Source: a bacterium (GTDB lineage: Bacteria; Planctomycetota; B15-G4). Taken from it: DNA of 33,075 nucleotides. Below, in pieces: positions 9,372-17,908 of the stretch. The stretch covers positions 1 to 33,075 of the forward strand of contig JAUIEF010000037.1 of assembly GCA_030428785.1 (NCBI GenBank). The letters run 5' to 3'. Position 1 is the first letter of the stretch. Every line of letters begins with the position of its first letter. A program made the position numbers and the translations under genes. The notes below the pieces were generated by a model, which saw only the letters and a program-made list of their open reading frames with translations, was not told the origin of the DNA and did not search any database.

Positions 9372-10757
9372 CTACGGCTCGTATCGCAGCTCGACCGACG
9401 CGGGCGGACCGGCCTCGCCCTCGGTGTTCACCGCGCGGAAGGTCGCGCGGTTGCCGCCCGGCCGCAGGTGCCAGGTCCACACGAGGAGCTGGCCCGTCTC
9501 GAGGTCGAGCGTGCGGAAGGGCGCGCCGCCCGCGCGGAGGGCGTGCGCGTCCGCCGACGTGTCGACGTCCCACGCCGTCGGGCGCAGCGGCAGGCGGCGC
9601 GGCGGCTCGTCGTCGAGCGTCACCTCCACCGCGTCGAGCGCCGTCGCGTTCGTGCGCAGCGCGACGAGCACGAGGCCCGGCGCGCGCCGCCCGGGCACCG
9701 GCGTGAGGAGCCACAGCAGCACCTGGTTGCGCGGCGGCTCGAAGACCGCGCGGTCGTCCGTCGTGTCGGCGTAGAGGTCGGGCCGTCCGTCCGTGGTCGC
9801 GTCGCGCCAGCCGAGCCAGCTCTCGCGGCGGCTCCAGCCGTTGGGCGGCCCGCCCAGGTGGTCGGCGCGCCTGTCGACGGCGAGGTGGTGGAAGTACGCG
9901 AGGAAGTCGGCCCTCGGGCGCGGGTGCGCGGCGCGGTCGCCGCCGAGGTCGACGAGCACGAGGTCGTCGCGCCGGCCGGTCGTGAGCGCCTCGTGCACGT
10001 CGAGCGCGGAGAGCGGCACGCCGGGCGCGCGCGCGTCCTCGACCGTGTACCCGAAGTGCGCGTCGAGCACGGCCCAGCGGTCGAACGTGTCGGACCAGAC
10101 CTCGACGGTCATGTGGTCGGCGTTCCGGCCCTCGACGGCGAGGCTCGCGTAGCGCGCGTGCCACCCCAGCGAGAGCGCCGACTGCACGAGCACGACCGCG
10201 TACTGCGCGCAGAAGCCGTGACCGCCGGCGCGGATGGACGCGAGCACGTCGAGCGCGTCCCACGGCGGCGTGCGCTCCGGCGCGGCGGGCGCCCAGAGGT
10301 CGTGCACCCAGCGCGCGAGGCGGCGCTGGCGCGTCCACGCGTCGCCCTCGCCGACGACGGCGTCGAGGTGCTCCTGCTCGCGGAGCTGCCGCAGCCGCGG
10401 CGTCCACGGGAGGTCGACGCGCGCGGGCGGCTCGCCGACGGCGACGCGGCCGTTGTGCTCGTCGACGAGCGTGACGCCCGGCGGCAGGACGTGCGCGCGC
10501 CAGGGCGCGGCGACCGTGCGCGGGGCTGCGGGCCCGGGGGCGCGCGACGAGCCGGGACCGGTCTCGCCGAGCAGCGCGCCGGAGTCTTCCGGTGTCGTCG
10601 CGTCCGCCGCCCCGACCGCGAGCGCCGGGTGCCGCCGCGCCTCGTCCAGCCGGCTCGCCCCCGGGTGGCCGCAGGCCCCCAGGAGGGCCGCCGCGACGAG
10701 CATCCCGAGGGCGCCCGCCGGGGCGGGAGAGGCGCGGCGGGTCGGTGCGTGGGGCAT
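9372..10757 (-). CDS. Transglutaminase-like lipoprotein
   Basis: A 461-residue predicted lipoprotein (lipobox LLGAC, Cys-29) with a transglutaminase-like cysteine-protease fold. The triad is visible: Cys-183 in GGHGFCAQYAVVL, His-215 in DHMTVEVW and Asp-232 in WAVLDAHFGY. Such domains in bacteria are usually peptidases or amidases, not crosslinkers. Residues 30-120 are a low-complexity linker and a short beta region. The C-terminal part (about 330-461) looks like a beta-sandwich with a conserved Trp-rich end. It is convergent with anmK, 24 bases away. The substrate is unknown; a periplasmic or surface role is implied by the lipid anchor. Confidence 0.8.
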   Translation of the reverse strand: MPHAPTRRASPAPAGALGMLVAAALLGACGHPGASRLDEARRHPALAVGAADATTPEDSGALLGETGPGSSRAPGPAAPRTVAAPWRAHVLPPGVTLVDEHNGRVAVGEPPARVDLPWTPRLRQLREQEHLDAVVGEGDAWTRQRRLARWVHDLWAPAAPERTPPWDALDVLASIRAGGHGFCAQYAVVLVQSALSLGWHARYASLAVEGRNADHMTVEVWSDTFDRWAVLDAHFGYTVEDARAPGVPLSALDVHEALTTGRRDDLVLVDLGGDRAAHPRPRADFLAYFHHLAVDRRADHLGGPPNGWSRRESWLGWRDATTDGRPDLYADTTDDRAVFEPPRNQVLLWLLTPVPGRRAPGLVLVALRTNATALDAVEVTLDDEPPRRLPLRPTAWDVDTSADAHALRAGGAPFRTLDLETGQLLVWTWHLRPGGNRATFRAVNTEGEAGPPASVELRYEP

Positions 10758-10891
10758 CCCCGCATTATGCGCCCCGTGGCGCGAATCTGACGCGCCCGGA
10801 CCGCTCAGGTCACCCCCCGCCGGGGCCGATTCCCTGCATCCGCATGAGTCCCGTCAACACGCAACGCACGCGAAGGGAAGGGCCACCCCGC

Positions 10892-11605
10892 ATGTCTCCG
10901 AGCAAGCACCCCAAGCTCCTGTTCGTCCTCGTCCTCCTGGCCGGCACGGTCGTCGGCGCCGTCACGAACGGCCTGATCGACCTGGGCGACTCGCTCTACG
11001 GCGAGATCGAGGACATCCACCAGGTCGACACCTACGTCTTCGACGCGGTCGCCGACACGATGCTCTCCGTGACGGTGCGCGCCGCCGGCGAGGACAAGAC
11101 GCTCCAGCCGCGCCTGCGCATCGAGGACCTCACGTCGGGTGACGTGCTCGTCGACGCGACGAACGGATCGTACGTCTCCGTCAAGAAGCTGCTGCTGCCG
11201 ACGACCGGTCAGTACCGCATCTCGGTGAGCGGCGCGAACGACACGCTCGGCCAGTACAAGATGAAGACGCACGACAAGCTCACCTGGGCGCTCTTCCCGA
11301 AGGGCTGGGACGTCGCGCCGGGCGGCGGCGGCACGCTCGACCTGAGCTTCGACGCCGACGAGGGCTGGAGCATGGAGGCCAAGGCGGTGCCGAAGCAGAT
11401 CGGCGTCTACCTCTCCTCGCCGACGCTCACCGCGCCGAGCGGCGCCGACATCGACCTGTCGGCGCACCTCTCCAAGAACGGTCCCGCGGTGCACATCCAG
11501 GACCTCGTGCTGCCGGAGTTCGGCACCTACGAGCTCTCCATCGTGAACAGCGGCATCACCGGCCTCACCCGCTGGTGGATCAAGCTGGACCCCGACGAGG
11601 ACTGA
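10892..11605 (+). CDS. Exported or anchored protein with PPC-like beta domains
   Basis: A 237-residue protein. Residues 8-27 (LLFVLVLLAGTVVGAVTNGL) are a signal peptide or membrane anchor. Residues about 40-125 follow the bacterial pre-peptidase C-terminal (PPC) pattern: a D-T-Y-V-F-D-A opening, a charge-paired strand (LSVTVRAAGEDKTLQPRLRI) and a G-Q-Y-R-I-S-V end. A second similar half spans about 145-232 and ends in GTYELSIVNSGITGLTRWW. No catalytic motif is present. The ATG at 10892 is the first Met before the hydrophobic segment, with purine-rich AAGGGAAGGG about 11 bases upstream. Function unknown; it stands alone. Confidence 0.7.
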   Translation: MSPSKHPKLLFVLVLLAGTVVGAVTNGLIDLGDSLYGEIEDIHQVDTYVFDAVADTMLSVTVRAAGEDKTLQPRLRIEDLTSGDVLVDATNGSYVSVKKLLLPTTGQYRISVSGANDTLGQYKMKTHDKLTWALFPKGWDVAPGGGGTLDLSFDADEGWSMEAKAVPKQIGVYLSSPTLTAPSGADIDLSAHLSKNGPAVHIQDLVLPEFGTYELSIVNSGITGLTRWWIKLDPDED

Positions 11606-11615
11606 GCGTCCCCCC

Positions 11616-11641
11616 GCCGGCCCGTGCGTGCGCGGGCCGGC
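11616..11641 (+). terminator. GC-rich hairpin after the PPC-like gene
   Basis: GCCGGCCCG and CGGGCCGGC make a perfect 9-bp stem around an 8-base loop, ten bases after the stop. There is no T-run, so it may end transcription weakly or protect the message end. Confidence 0.4.
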
Positions 11642-11786
11642 GACACGACGACGCGGGCCACCGGCCGGCGCGACGCCCCGAGCGGGCGCGCGTCGGCCGG
11701 TCGCGTTTCACGAGAGATGAACCGACGTTCTCGGGCCGATCCGTCCGCAGCGTCCGTCGGATCGCGCTTGTCGTCCGGAGGTGGTG

Positions 11787-12188
11787 ATGCCCGAAGCCGT
11801 GCAGGACGAGGAGGGACGCAGCGGCTCGCGGTCCGTGCTCGTGGTCGACGACGACCGCGAGCTCACGGCTGCGCTGAAGGACGGGCTCGCCGAGTGCGGT
11901 GCGTACCGGGTGACGTGCGTGCACGACGGGCGCGACGTCCTCGCGGCGGCGCACGCGGTGCTTCCGCACGTCATCGTGCTCGACCTCGTGCTGGGCGCCG
12001 TCGACGGCACGGAGCTGCTCGAGTCGTTCCGCGAGGACGGCATCCTGCGCCACGTGCCGGTCATCGTGTGCAGCGCGCTGCTCACCGACTCCTACGAGCC
12101 GCCGCCGCGCCCCGGGCAGCGCGTGCGCTACCTCGCGAAGCCCGTGTCGCTCGACGAACTCGTGGGGGTCATCGACGAGCTCACGTGA
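11787..12188 (+). CDS. Single-domain response regulator
   Basis: A 133-residue receiver domain with no output domain. The acidic pocket (VLVVDDDREL), the phosphoryl-accepting Asp in HVIVLDLVLGAVDG, the switch residue in PVIVCSALL (Ser for Thr) and the Lys in RYLAKPVSLDEL are all in place, so it should be phosphorylated. The ATG at 11787 has GGAGG five to six bases upstream. No histidine kinase lies next to it, so its partner is elsewhere; stand-alone receivers act in phosphorelays or by protein contact. Confidence 0.9.
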   Translation: MPEAVQDEEGRSGSRSVLVVDDDRELTAALKDGLAECGAYRVTCVHDGRDVLAAAHAVLPHVIVLDLVLGAVDGTELLESFREDGILRHVPVIVCSALLTDSYEPPPRPGQRVRYLAKPVSLDELVGVIDELT

Positions 12189-12226
12189 CGGGGCGGCGCG
12201 AGCGCCCGAGCGGCCGGCAGGTCGGG

Positions 12227-13237
12227 TCAGGGCGCCCCGCCGTGGTCCGCGAGGAACGCGTCGATGCGGGCGCGCTGGTCCGCGCGCGTCTCATCGAAGT
12301 CGAGCTGCGGGCGGCGCAGCTTCAGCAGCAGGAGGTCGTCGGCGGTCGGGTCGACGCGCTCGAGGATCGCGCCGATCGCCTCGTCGAGGTGCTCGTCCCA
12401 GTGCGGGCGCGCGCCGTCGACGTCGCGCAGGTCGTAGGCGCGCGTGACGTCCCAGCACGCGAGCGTGCGGCCGGCGTGGCGGCGCACGTCGGGGTCGGCG
12501 GCCAGCGCGGCGACCGCGCGGCCCACGAGCCGCGGCGTCTCGGAGTGCGCGAAGTGCGGGTCCTTTGCGATCGCGTCGCGCCAGGTCTCCTCGGTGACGC
12601 CGAAGTGGTCGAGCACGGCCTCCGAGCGCAGGAAGCCCGGCGTGATCGCGAGGGCGGTGACGGCCGTGTCGGCGAGCTCGACGGACATCGCGTACGCGAG
12701 GCGCATGACGGCCGTCTTGCACAGGTCGAAGAAGAGCTGGCCGCGGTAGCCGAGGAACGCGCCGTCGGTGACCTCGACGACGAGGCCGCGCCCGCCCTCG
12801 AGCAGCAGCGGCACGGCGTGGCGGTTCGTGACGACGTGCGTGTGCACCGCGCGCTCGAGCATGCGGAAGCCGCGCGCGACGTCGAGCTCCCAGAACGGCT
12901 TGCCCCACTCGGTGAGCGCGTCGCCGCCCCAGATGGAGTTCACGAGGAGGTCGAGGCGGCCCTGCTCGTCGCGGACGCGCGCGACGAGCGCCTCGACCGC
13001 GGCCTCGTCCGTGTGGTCGACGACGACGGCGACGCCGCACCCACCCGCGGCGGTCACGAGCGCCGCGGTCTCCTCGACGGTCTCGGGGCGCGCCGCGTCG
13101 ACAGGCCCGTCGCGCGTGCTGCGTCCCGTGCAGTAGACGGTGGCGCCGGCCTCGCCGAGCGCGACGGCGATGCCGCGCCCGGCCCCGCGCGTGGCGCCGG
13201 CGACGAGGGCGACGCGGTCGGTGAGGGTCACGGGCAT
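12227..13237 (-). CDS. SDR-family oxidoreductase with Tyr-to-Phe active site
   Basis: A 336-residue short-chain dehydrogenase/reductase. The Rossmann nucleotide loop is AGATRGAGRGIA (residues 13-24) and the segment after strand 4 reads LLVNSIWGG in place of NNAG. The catalytic Tyr-x3-Lys region reads FFDLCK: Lys-174 is present but Phe-170 sits where Tyr belongs, and Thr-157 is in the usual Ser position. The PGFLRSE segment and the long C-terminal extension (about 260-336) resemble DHRS1-like SDRs. Loss of the Tyr suggests an altered or lost redox activity. ATG 13237; the gene stands apart from its neighbours, with the membrane protein at 13251 upstream on the same strand by 13 bases. Confidence 0.8.
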   Translation of the reverse strand: MPVTLTDRVALVAGATRGAGRGIAVALGEAGATVYCTGRSTRDGPVDAARPETVEETAALVTAAGGCGVAVVVDHTDEAAVEALVARVRDEQGRLDLLVNSIWGGDALTEWGKPFWELDVARGFRMLERAVHTHVVTNRHAVPLLLEGGRGLVVEVTDGAFLGYRGQLFFDLCKTAVMRLAYAMSVELADTAVTALAITPGFLRSEAVLDHFGVTEETWRDAIAKDPHFAHSETPRLVGRAVAALAADPDVRRHAGRTLACWDVTRAYDLRDVDGARPHWDEHLDEAIGAILERVDPTADDLLLLKLRRPQLDFDETRADQRARIDAFLADHGGAP

Positions 13238-13250
13238 GGCGCGCCCCGCG

Positions 13251-13886
13251 TCACGGGTCCGCGTCCTCGAGCGCGAGCGTGAACCGGCCGTCGATCGCCG
13301 GCTCCTCGTCACGCGGGCTCGGCGTGCGGGCGCGACCGCTCGCCCGACCGCGCGCGTCGCAGGCACCGTCGAGCCAGAGCATGTCCTCGGCGCCCGCGCT
13401 CACCCAGAAGGAGACCTCGGAGCCCGTGAGGCGGCCGGACACGAACCCGCGTTCGTGCGTCCACCCGGAGAGCCGCCGGTCGTCGCGGTCGAGCGCGACC
13501 GTGAAGACGTGCTCGCCGACCGGGAGGCGAGCGTCCTCCGAGCGCTCGACGGTGATCGTGAGCGTGTAGGTCCCGTCGTCGAGCGTGGGGATGCCGAGCA
13601 CGCGCTCGACGGTGCCGGGGGTGAACACGGCGCCGATGTACACGAGGCAGCAGAGCGCCCCGGCATTCGACAGGCCGGGCGAGCGTCGCAGGCGTCCGAG
13701 GGCGGACAGGAGCGCCCACGTCGCGAGGGCGCCGAATTGGAGCGAGTCGACGGGGTCGGACTCCTGAACCGCGCTGACCACGAGCAGCGCGGCCAGGAGC
13801 AGCTGGACGACGCCCGTGATCCGGGTCCTCGCCCCCTTCCGGGCGTCGCCCGCGTCCGCGGGGTGTGCGTCCGCGGGCGTCGTCAT
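13251..13886 (-). CDS. Membrane protein of unknown function
   Basis: A 211-residue protein from ATG 13886. After a short polar N-terminus it has two or three hydrophobic segments (about 23-41 VVQLLLAALLVVSAV, 48-62, and 75-90 AGALCCLVYIGAVF), then a beta-rich soluble region (about 103-210) with a YTLTITVERSE strand. The gene ends 13 bases before the SDR start, so the two may be cotranscribed. I do not recognise the family. Confidence 0.6.
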   Translation of the reverse strand: MTTPADAHPADAGDARKGARTRITGVVQLLLAALLVVSAVQESDPVDSLQFGALATWALLSALGRLRRSPGLSNAGALCCLVYIGAVFTPGTVERVLGIPTLDDGTYTLTITVERSEDARLPVGEHVFTVALDRDDRRLSGWTHERGFVSGRLTGSEVSFWVSAGAEDMLWLDGACDARGRASGRARTPSPRDEEPAIDGRFTLALEDADP

Positions 13887-13940
13887 GTGAGTCGCCGTGC
13901 GTCGCGGCGCGGGACGTCCCGTCGGCGGGCGACCGTCAAC

Positions 13941-14801
13941 TCAGGCGGCCTCCGCGGTCGCCGGCCCGCCGCCCGCCCGCAACTGCGTGAGCGCGCCGAG
14001 CGCGCGGGTCGACTTCCACGCGTCGAACGCGCACGCGAGCGCGATGACGGCGCCGATCACGAGGCCGGCGAGGGCGCTGTCGGGGTCCTCGTCGGCGGTC
14101 CAGAGGCCCGACGATCCGTAGAAGAGCGCGAACGCGGCGCCCACGGTCAGGCGCACGAGCCAGCGGCGCCGGACGCCGCGCGCCGCGCCGTCGAAGTCGC
14201 CGTCCTCGACCATCCGCTTCTCGGCGTAGTAGAGCTTGCCGGCGAGCAGCGCGTGGGCCTGCACGGCGGGGTCCGCGCGGTCGCCGTCGGGCTCGAGCAT
14301 GCGCAGCGTCTCGACGGCCCGCAGCGAGTCGCCCGCGTCGAACGCGACGGCGGTCCCGATGCCGAGCAGGTACACCCACATCAAGGGCTCCGGGTGATGC
14401 GCCCAGGCGACGAACCCGAACCAGCAGATGCCGGCGATCCCGATGACCAGCCGGACGAGCCAGCGGTTGCGGAAGGCGTGGGCGACGGCGGCGTACGCGC
14501 CCTCGTCGAGCTGCTGCCGCTCGGCGTAGAGCAGGCGCGGGCGGATGTGCTGCACGACCTCGAGCTCCCGAGGCGGATCGCCGTCGACGGGAGGCGCGTC
14601 CGCCGCGGGCCACATCGACCGGCACTGCCGGAAGGCGAAGAACGCGGCGAGCCCGAACTGGACGACCTTCAGCGCGGTCGCCGAGGTCTCGGTCTCGGGC
14701 AGGTGCTTCCCGACACGCAGCAGGAAGACCCCGATGAAGAAGGAGTACACCGCGGTGAGCGCGGGGAAGCCGAAGAGCGCGATCGCGAGCTTCTCGAACA
14801 T
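13941..14801 (-). CDS. Membrane protein with an internal tandem repeat
   Basis: A 286-residue protein with about five or six membrane segments. After an N-terminal helix pair (about 5-30 and 45-62) there are two similar modules of about 90-100 residues. Each holds an amphipathic segment (LLYAERQQLDEGAYAAVAHA; KLYYAEKRMVEDGDFDGAAR), an RWLVRL turn, one or two hydrophobic helices, and an A-F-D-A-x-x-S helix followed by R-A-x-x-x-L. This looks like duplication of one unit. ATG 14801. No known transporter motif is seen; the function is unknown. Confidence 0.65.
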   Translation of the reverse strand: MFEKLAIALFGFPALTAVYSFFIGVFLLRVGKHLPETETSATALKVVQFGLAAFFAFRQCRSMWPAADAPPVDGDPPRELEVVQHIRPRLLYAERQQLDEGAYAAVAHAFRNRWLVRLVIGIAGICWFGFVAWAHHPEPLMWVYLLGIGTAVAFDAGDSLRAVETLRMLEPDGDRADPAVQAHALLAGKLYYAEKRMVEDGDFDGAARGVRRRWLVRLTVGAAFALFYGSSGLWTADEDPDSALAGLVIGAVIALACAFDAWKSTRALGALTQLRAGGGPATAEAA

Positions 14802-15005
14802 CGGGTGCTCCTCCGTGTGCCGCCGGGCGGCGCGGTGCGTCCGCGCTCCCGTGCCCGTCGTCTCCTCCCCGGCGGGCCGCGCCGGGCAGGCATTGTAGCA
14901 GGGATCGCGGGGCGCGACGTTTCCGGGGAAGTGTGTCGCGGGCGGCGTGGAGTGACGCGGATCCCGGAGGTCGTCAGCCGTCGGCGTCGGGCCGGCCGCC
15001 GTCGC

Positions 15006-15218
15006 TCACCCGCCGTCGCGCTCGCGGCGCGCGAGCCACTCGTCGGTGAGCAGGCCTGCGTAGCCCCAGTCCTCGAGCGGGATCTCCTGGATCACGACGT
15101 GGATGTGCTCCGGCTGCTTGCCGAGCTCGCGCACGAGGGAGTCGGTGACGTCGCGGACGAGCGCGGCCTTCTGCTCACGCGTGACGCCGGCGGTGACCTG
15201 GATGTTGACGTAGGGCAT
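15006..15218 (-). CDS. 4-oxalocrotonate tautomerase family enzyme
   Basis: A 70-residue protein. The family uses an N-terminal proline, exposed after Met removal, as a general base in keto-enol tautomerisation. Pro-2 opens the sequence PYVNIQVTAGVTREQKAALV, and the family pattern continues through VTDSLVRELGKQPEHIHVVI and EDWGYAG. Members are small hexamers. ATG 15218 is fixed by the required Pro-2. No catabolic neighbours are present, so the substrate is open; a general tautomerase or dehalogenase-like activity is possible. Confidence 0.9.
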   Translation of the reverse strand: MPYVNIQVTAGVTREQKAALVRDVTDSLVRELGKQPEHIHVVIQEIPLEDWGYAGLLTDEWLARRERDGG

Positions 15219-15308
15219 GGGGGGCTCGACGAGCGGGGAGCGGTGGCGGTCCACGCGCGCGGCAGGACGATCACGACGACGGTGTCGTCGCCGCGGCGGT
15301 CCGGGAGT

Positions 15309-15686
15309 CTACCGGCTGTCGTCGTCGGCCCGCGTCCACATGGACTTCGGGTCGTCGATGTCCGGCCCCCTCGCCCACGAGACGCGCCCCGTCCGCTTGT
15401 CGATCCGGATGTCGTCGGCGCGGACGGCGGCGATGCCGAGGAACACGGGGACGACCCACGCGGATCCCGCCGTGCCGACGGCGCCGAGGCTCCCGCAGGA
15501 CGTGTCGGCGTGGCGCCGGAAGTAGTTCTCCGCGATGACGGTCGCCTCGCGCTCGTCGACGCCGTCCTCGAGCGACAGGCCGGACAGCTCGGCCCGGAGC
15601 TCCCGGCCCTGCTCCGACAGCGTCTGCGTGCCCGACGCGGAGCAGCCCCAGAGCAGGAGCGAGATGGCGATCGCGATGTGCTTCAT
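15309..15686 (-). CDS. Small lipoprotein of unknown function
   Basis: A 125-residue protein whose N-terminus (MKHIAIAISLLLWGCS) is a lipoprotein signal with Cys-15 as the lipid site. The mature part has a helical segment (AELSGLSLEDGVDEREATVIAENYF trimmed to its core around residues 32-57), one extra Cys, and a C-terminal strand pair with IRIDKRTGRVSWARGP, which recalls a PepSY-like or YfmB-like beta hairpin. I cannot assign a family. It stands between the tautomerase and the FG-GAP protein on the same strand. Confidence 0.65.
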   Translation of the reverse strand: MKHIAIAISLLLWGCSASGTQTLSEQGRELRAELSGLSLEDGVDEREATVIAENYFRRHADTSCGSLGAVGTAGSAWVVPVFLGIAAVRADDIRIDKRTGRVSWARGPDIDDPKSMWTRADDDSR

Positions 15687-15830
15687 GGAGCGTGCCTCCG
15701 ATCGGCTCCCGCGGCGACGTGTACGGCGCAGGCCCTCCGTCGCACGCGCCCGAGAGGAGGACGCGCGTCAGCGGTGTCTCTTAGCGGTGGGTCCGCGCGC
15801 CAGCGCCGGTCGGCCGTCACGTCGCTTCGC

Positions 15831-17420
15831 TCAAGGCGTCGTCGCCGTCTCGGCGTTCGAGAGCGTGATCTGGTCCGGCACGCTCGCGTCCTGCACGAGG
15901 AACTGCAGGAAGAGGTCCGCGCCCGCGGGGATGCCGGCCGGCCAGGTGAGCGACTGCGACCAGTCGCCCGCCGCGTCCGCGACGCGGAAGTACTGCGTGT
16001 TCGGCGGGAAGGCGTGCACCGTGCCGCCGAGCGCGTCGAAGGGCGTCGACGTCGTGGAGACCCACGCGAGCATGAGCGCGTCCGCCGGCGCGTCGGCGAG
16101 CGCGAGCTGCAGCGTCGAGCCGGCGGTGAGCGGGCCCGTCGCGTCGAGCTTCGGGACGCCGGCCGCGCCGGGCGCGCCGCCGCCGAGCGTCGCCCAGGTC
16201 GACGGCGAGGCGTGGGTGTACCAGGCGGCCGAGCCGTCGAAGCGCGAGAGCAGGACGTCGTCGACGCCGTCGAGGTCCAGGTCGTCGACGGTGAGTCCGC
16301 GGGCGCCCGACGCCGACGGCGGGGACACGGCGGTGAACTCGCCGTAGCCGCCGAGGCCGTCCGCGTTGCGCGACCACACGAGGCCGCCGAGGTCGTTGCC
16401 GACGATGTCGAGCGCGCCGTCGTCGTCCAGGTCGCCGAGGCGCAGCGGGTAGAAGTGCAGGATGCTGTCGTTGGGGACGATCTGCAGCGGGCCGAAGGCG
16501 GCGCCCGTGTTCTCGAGCCAGCCGGCGCCGAGGAAGTCGCTCGCGGAGAGGAAGAGGTCGAGGTCGCCGTCGAGGTCGGCGTCGCCCAGCTGCACGTAGC
16601 TCACGTCGTCGAGGCCGGTGGCGACGACCTGCTGCCCGCTGAAGACGGCGGCGCCGGTGACGTTCTCGATCCACGCGACGTGCGAGGGGTTCGCGGGGTT
16701 GCCGCCGAGCTGGATGTTCGCGAGGGAGAGGATGTCGGGGTCGCCGTCGCCGTCGATGTCGGCGACGAGCGCGTCGTCGAAGTCCTTCGACGGCGGCGCG
16801 ACGGCGAGGTCCGCGCCGACGTCGAAGACGCCCGTGCCCGTGCGGTTCTCGTTCCAGCGGATCTTGCCGAGGCCGCCGAAGCCGGAGCAGGTGACGATGT
16901 CCGGGTCGCCGTCGGAGTCGAGGTCGGCGGCGCGGAGCACGTCGAAGGCGCGCTGGCTCTGGAACTGGATGAAGGTCGACGGCCCGAAGGTGCCCTGGCC
17001 GTCGACGTTCGCGGTCCAGCGCAGCTCGCTCGGCTTGGAGAGCGCGACGTCGACGTCGCCGTCCCCGTCGAAGTCGGCCGCGGCGAAGGCCTCGACGCCG
17101 CCGAAGTCCGGGTTCACGGCGTGACCCGGCCCGAAGGTGCCCTGACCGTCGAGGTGGTCGTGCCAGGTCACCGTGAAGCGGGCGCGGCGCAGGAGCTCGG
17201 GCAGGCCGTCGCCGTCCACGTCGACGAGCTGCAGGGTGTCGGAGCTCGGGGCGACGAGGGCGTTCTCCACGAACACCGCGCCGGCGGGCAGCGTGACGGG
17301 GGCGGGTGCGGGGGACGCGGTCGTGGCGGCGGCGAGCTGTGCGCGCGGCGCGGGGGCGGCGAGCGCGAGGACGAGCGCGGCGGCGAGGACCGGGCGGAGC
17401 CGGAGCGGCGTGGAGAGCAT
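15831..17420 (-). CDS. Secreted FG-GAP/VCBS repeat protein
   Basis: A 529-residue secreted protein. ATG 17420 has a strong AAGGAG site six bases upstream. Residues 1-28 are a signal peptide ending in PRAQ. The body (about 50-405) is a run of beta-propeller-type repeats with calcium-type loops, of which seven are easily seen: DVDGDGLPEL, DFDGDGDVDVAL, DLDSDGDPDIVT, DIDGDGDPDILS, DADLDGDLDLFL, DLDDDGALDIV and DLDLDGVDDVLL. A seven-bladed propeller is likely. Residues 409-529 match the terminal domain of the protein at 721-1773. It probably acts at the cell surface in binding; no enzyme domain is seen. Confidence 0.88.
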   Translation of the reverse strand: MLSTPLRLRPVLAAALVLALAAPAPRAQLAAATTASPAPAPVTLPAGAVFVENALVAPSSDTLQLVDVDGDGLPELLRRARFTVTWHDHLDGQGTFGPGHAVNPDFGGVEAFAAADFDGDGDVDVALSKPSELRWTANVDGQGTFGPSTFIQFQSQRAFDVLRAADLDSDGDPDIVTCSGFGGLGKIRWNENRTGTGVFDVGADLAVAPPSKDFDDALVADIDGDGDPDILSLANIQLGGNPANPSHVAWIENVTGAAVFSGQQVVATGLDDVSYVQLGDADLDGDLDLFLSASDFLGAGWLENTGAAFGPLQIVPNDSILHFYPLRLGDLDDDGALDIVGNDLGGLVWSRNADGLGGYGEFTAVSPPSASGARGLTVDDLDLDGVDDVLLSRFDGSAAWYTHASPSTWATLGGGAPGAAGVPKLDATGPLTAGSTLQLALADAPADALMLAWVSTTSTPFDALGGTVHAFPPNTQYFRVADAAGDWSQSLTWPAGIPAGADLFLQFLVQDASVPDQITLSNAETATTP

Positions 17421-17518
17421 GGGAACTCCTTCCCGAGGGGGCGCCGTGCTGTGGAGGACCCGGCTCCGACGGCGGACGGTCGAGTGTAGCGGGGATCGGG
17501 CGGGGGGTGACGGGGCGT

Positions 17519-17812
17519 CTACTCGCGCGGGACCTCGTTCCGCTGGATGACCTCGATGAGCCGCCAGAAGGCGTCGTCGTGGAGCCTCGCGGACTCGGGG
17601 AAGTCGTCCCAGGTCTTCGGGTCGTCGACCGCCGCGACGTACGTGGTGTCGAGGTCGTTCACGGTGCGGTCGCGCGACTCGACCTCCGCGACCTTCCCGC
17701 GCAGCTCGATCCGCCACACGCCGCCGGGCCCCCCGCCCGGATAGAAGTCCATGGTCCCGCCGACCTGTTCGAGGAGCTCGCGGAGCTCCTGGTACTCACC
17801 GTAGTCGGACAT
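17519..17812 (-). CDS. Small protein of unknown function
   Basis: A 97-residue acidic soluble protein from ATG 17812. It opens with a helix (YGEYQELRELLEQVG), has a Gly/Pro turn and a strand pair (WRIELRGKVAEVESRD), and ends with a helix containing LHDDAFWRLIEVIQR. No signal peptide or catalytic motif. I do not recognise the family, but its composition matches the host and marks the right-hand host border before the lower-G+C block. Confidence 0.6.
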   Translation of the reverse strand: MSDYGEYQELRELLEQVGGTMDFYPGGGPGGVWRIELRGKVAEVESRDRTVNDLDTTYVAAVDDPKTWDDFPESARLHDDAFWRLIEVIQRNEVPRE

Positions 17813-17908
17813 CGGGGGATTCTCGGGTGAGAGAGGTCGTCGGTCGCTGGGACCGAGCGGCCGTATGCTGCGATGAGCAGGCCGTGAGCACGGTAGGGTT
17901 TGGCGATT

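Noticed and set aside
13140..17489. A 1449-codon open frame on the plus strand
   Set aside because: It lies opposite seven well-supported minus-strand genes and has Arg/Glu/Val-rich low-complexity translation, as expected of an antisense frame in very G+C-rich DNA.
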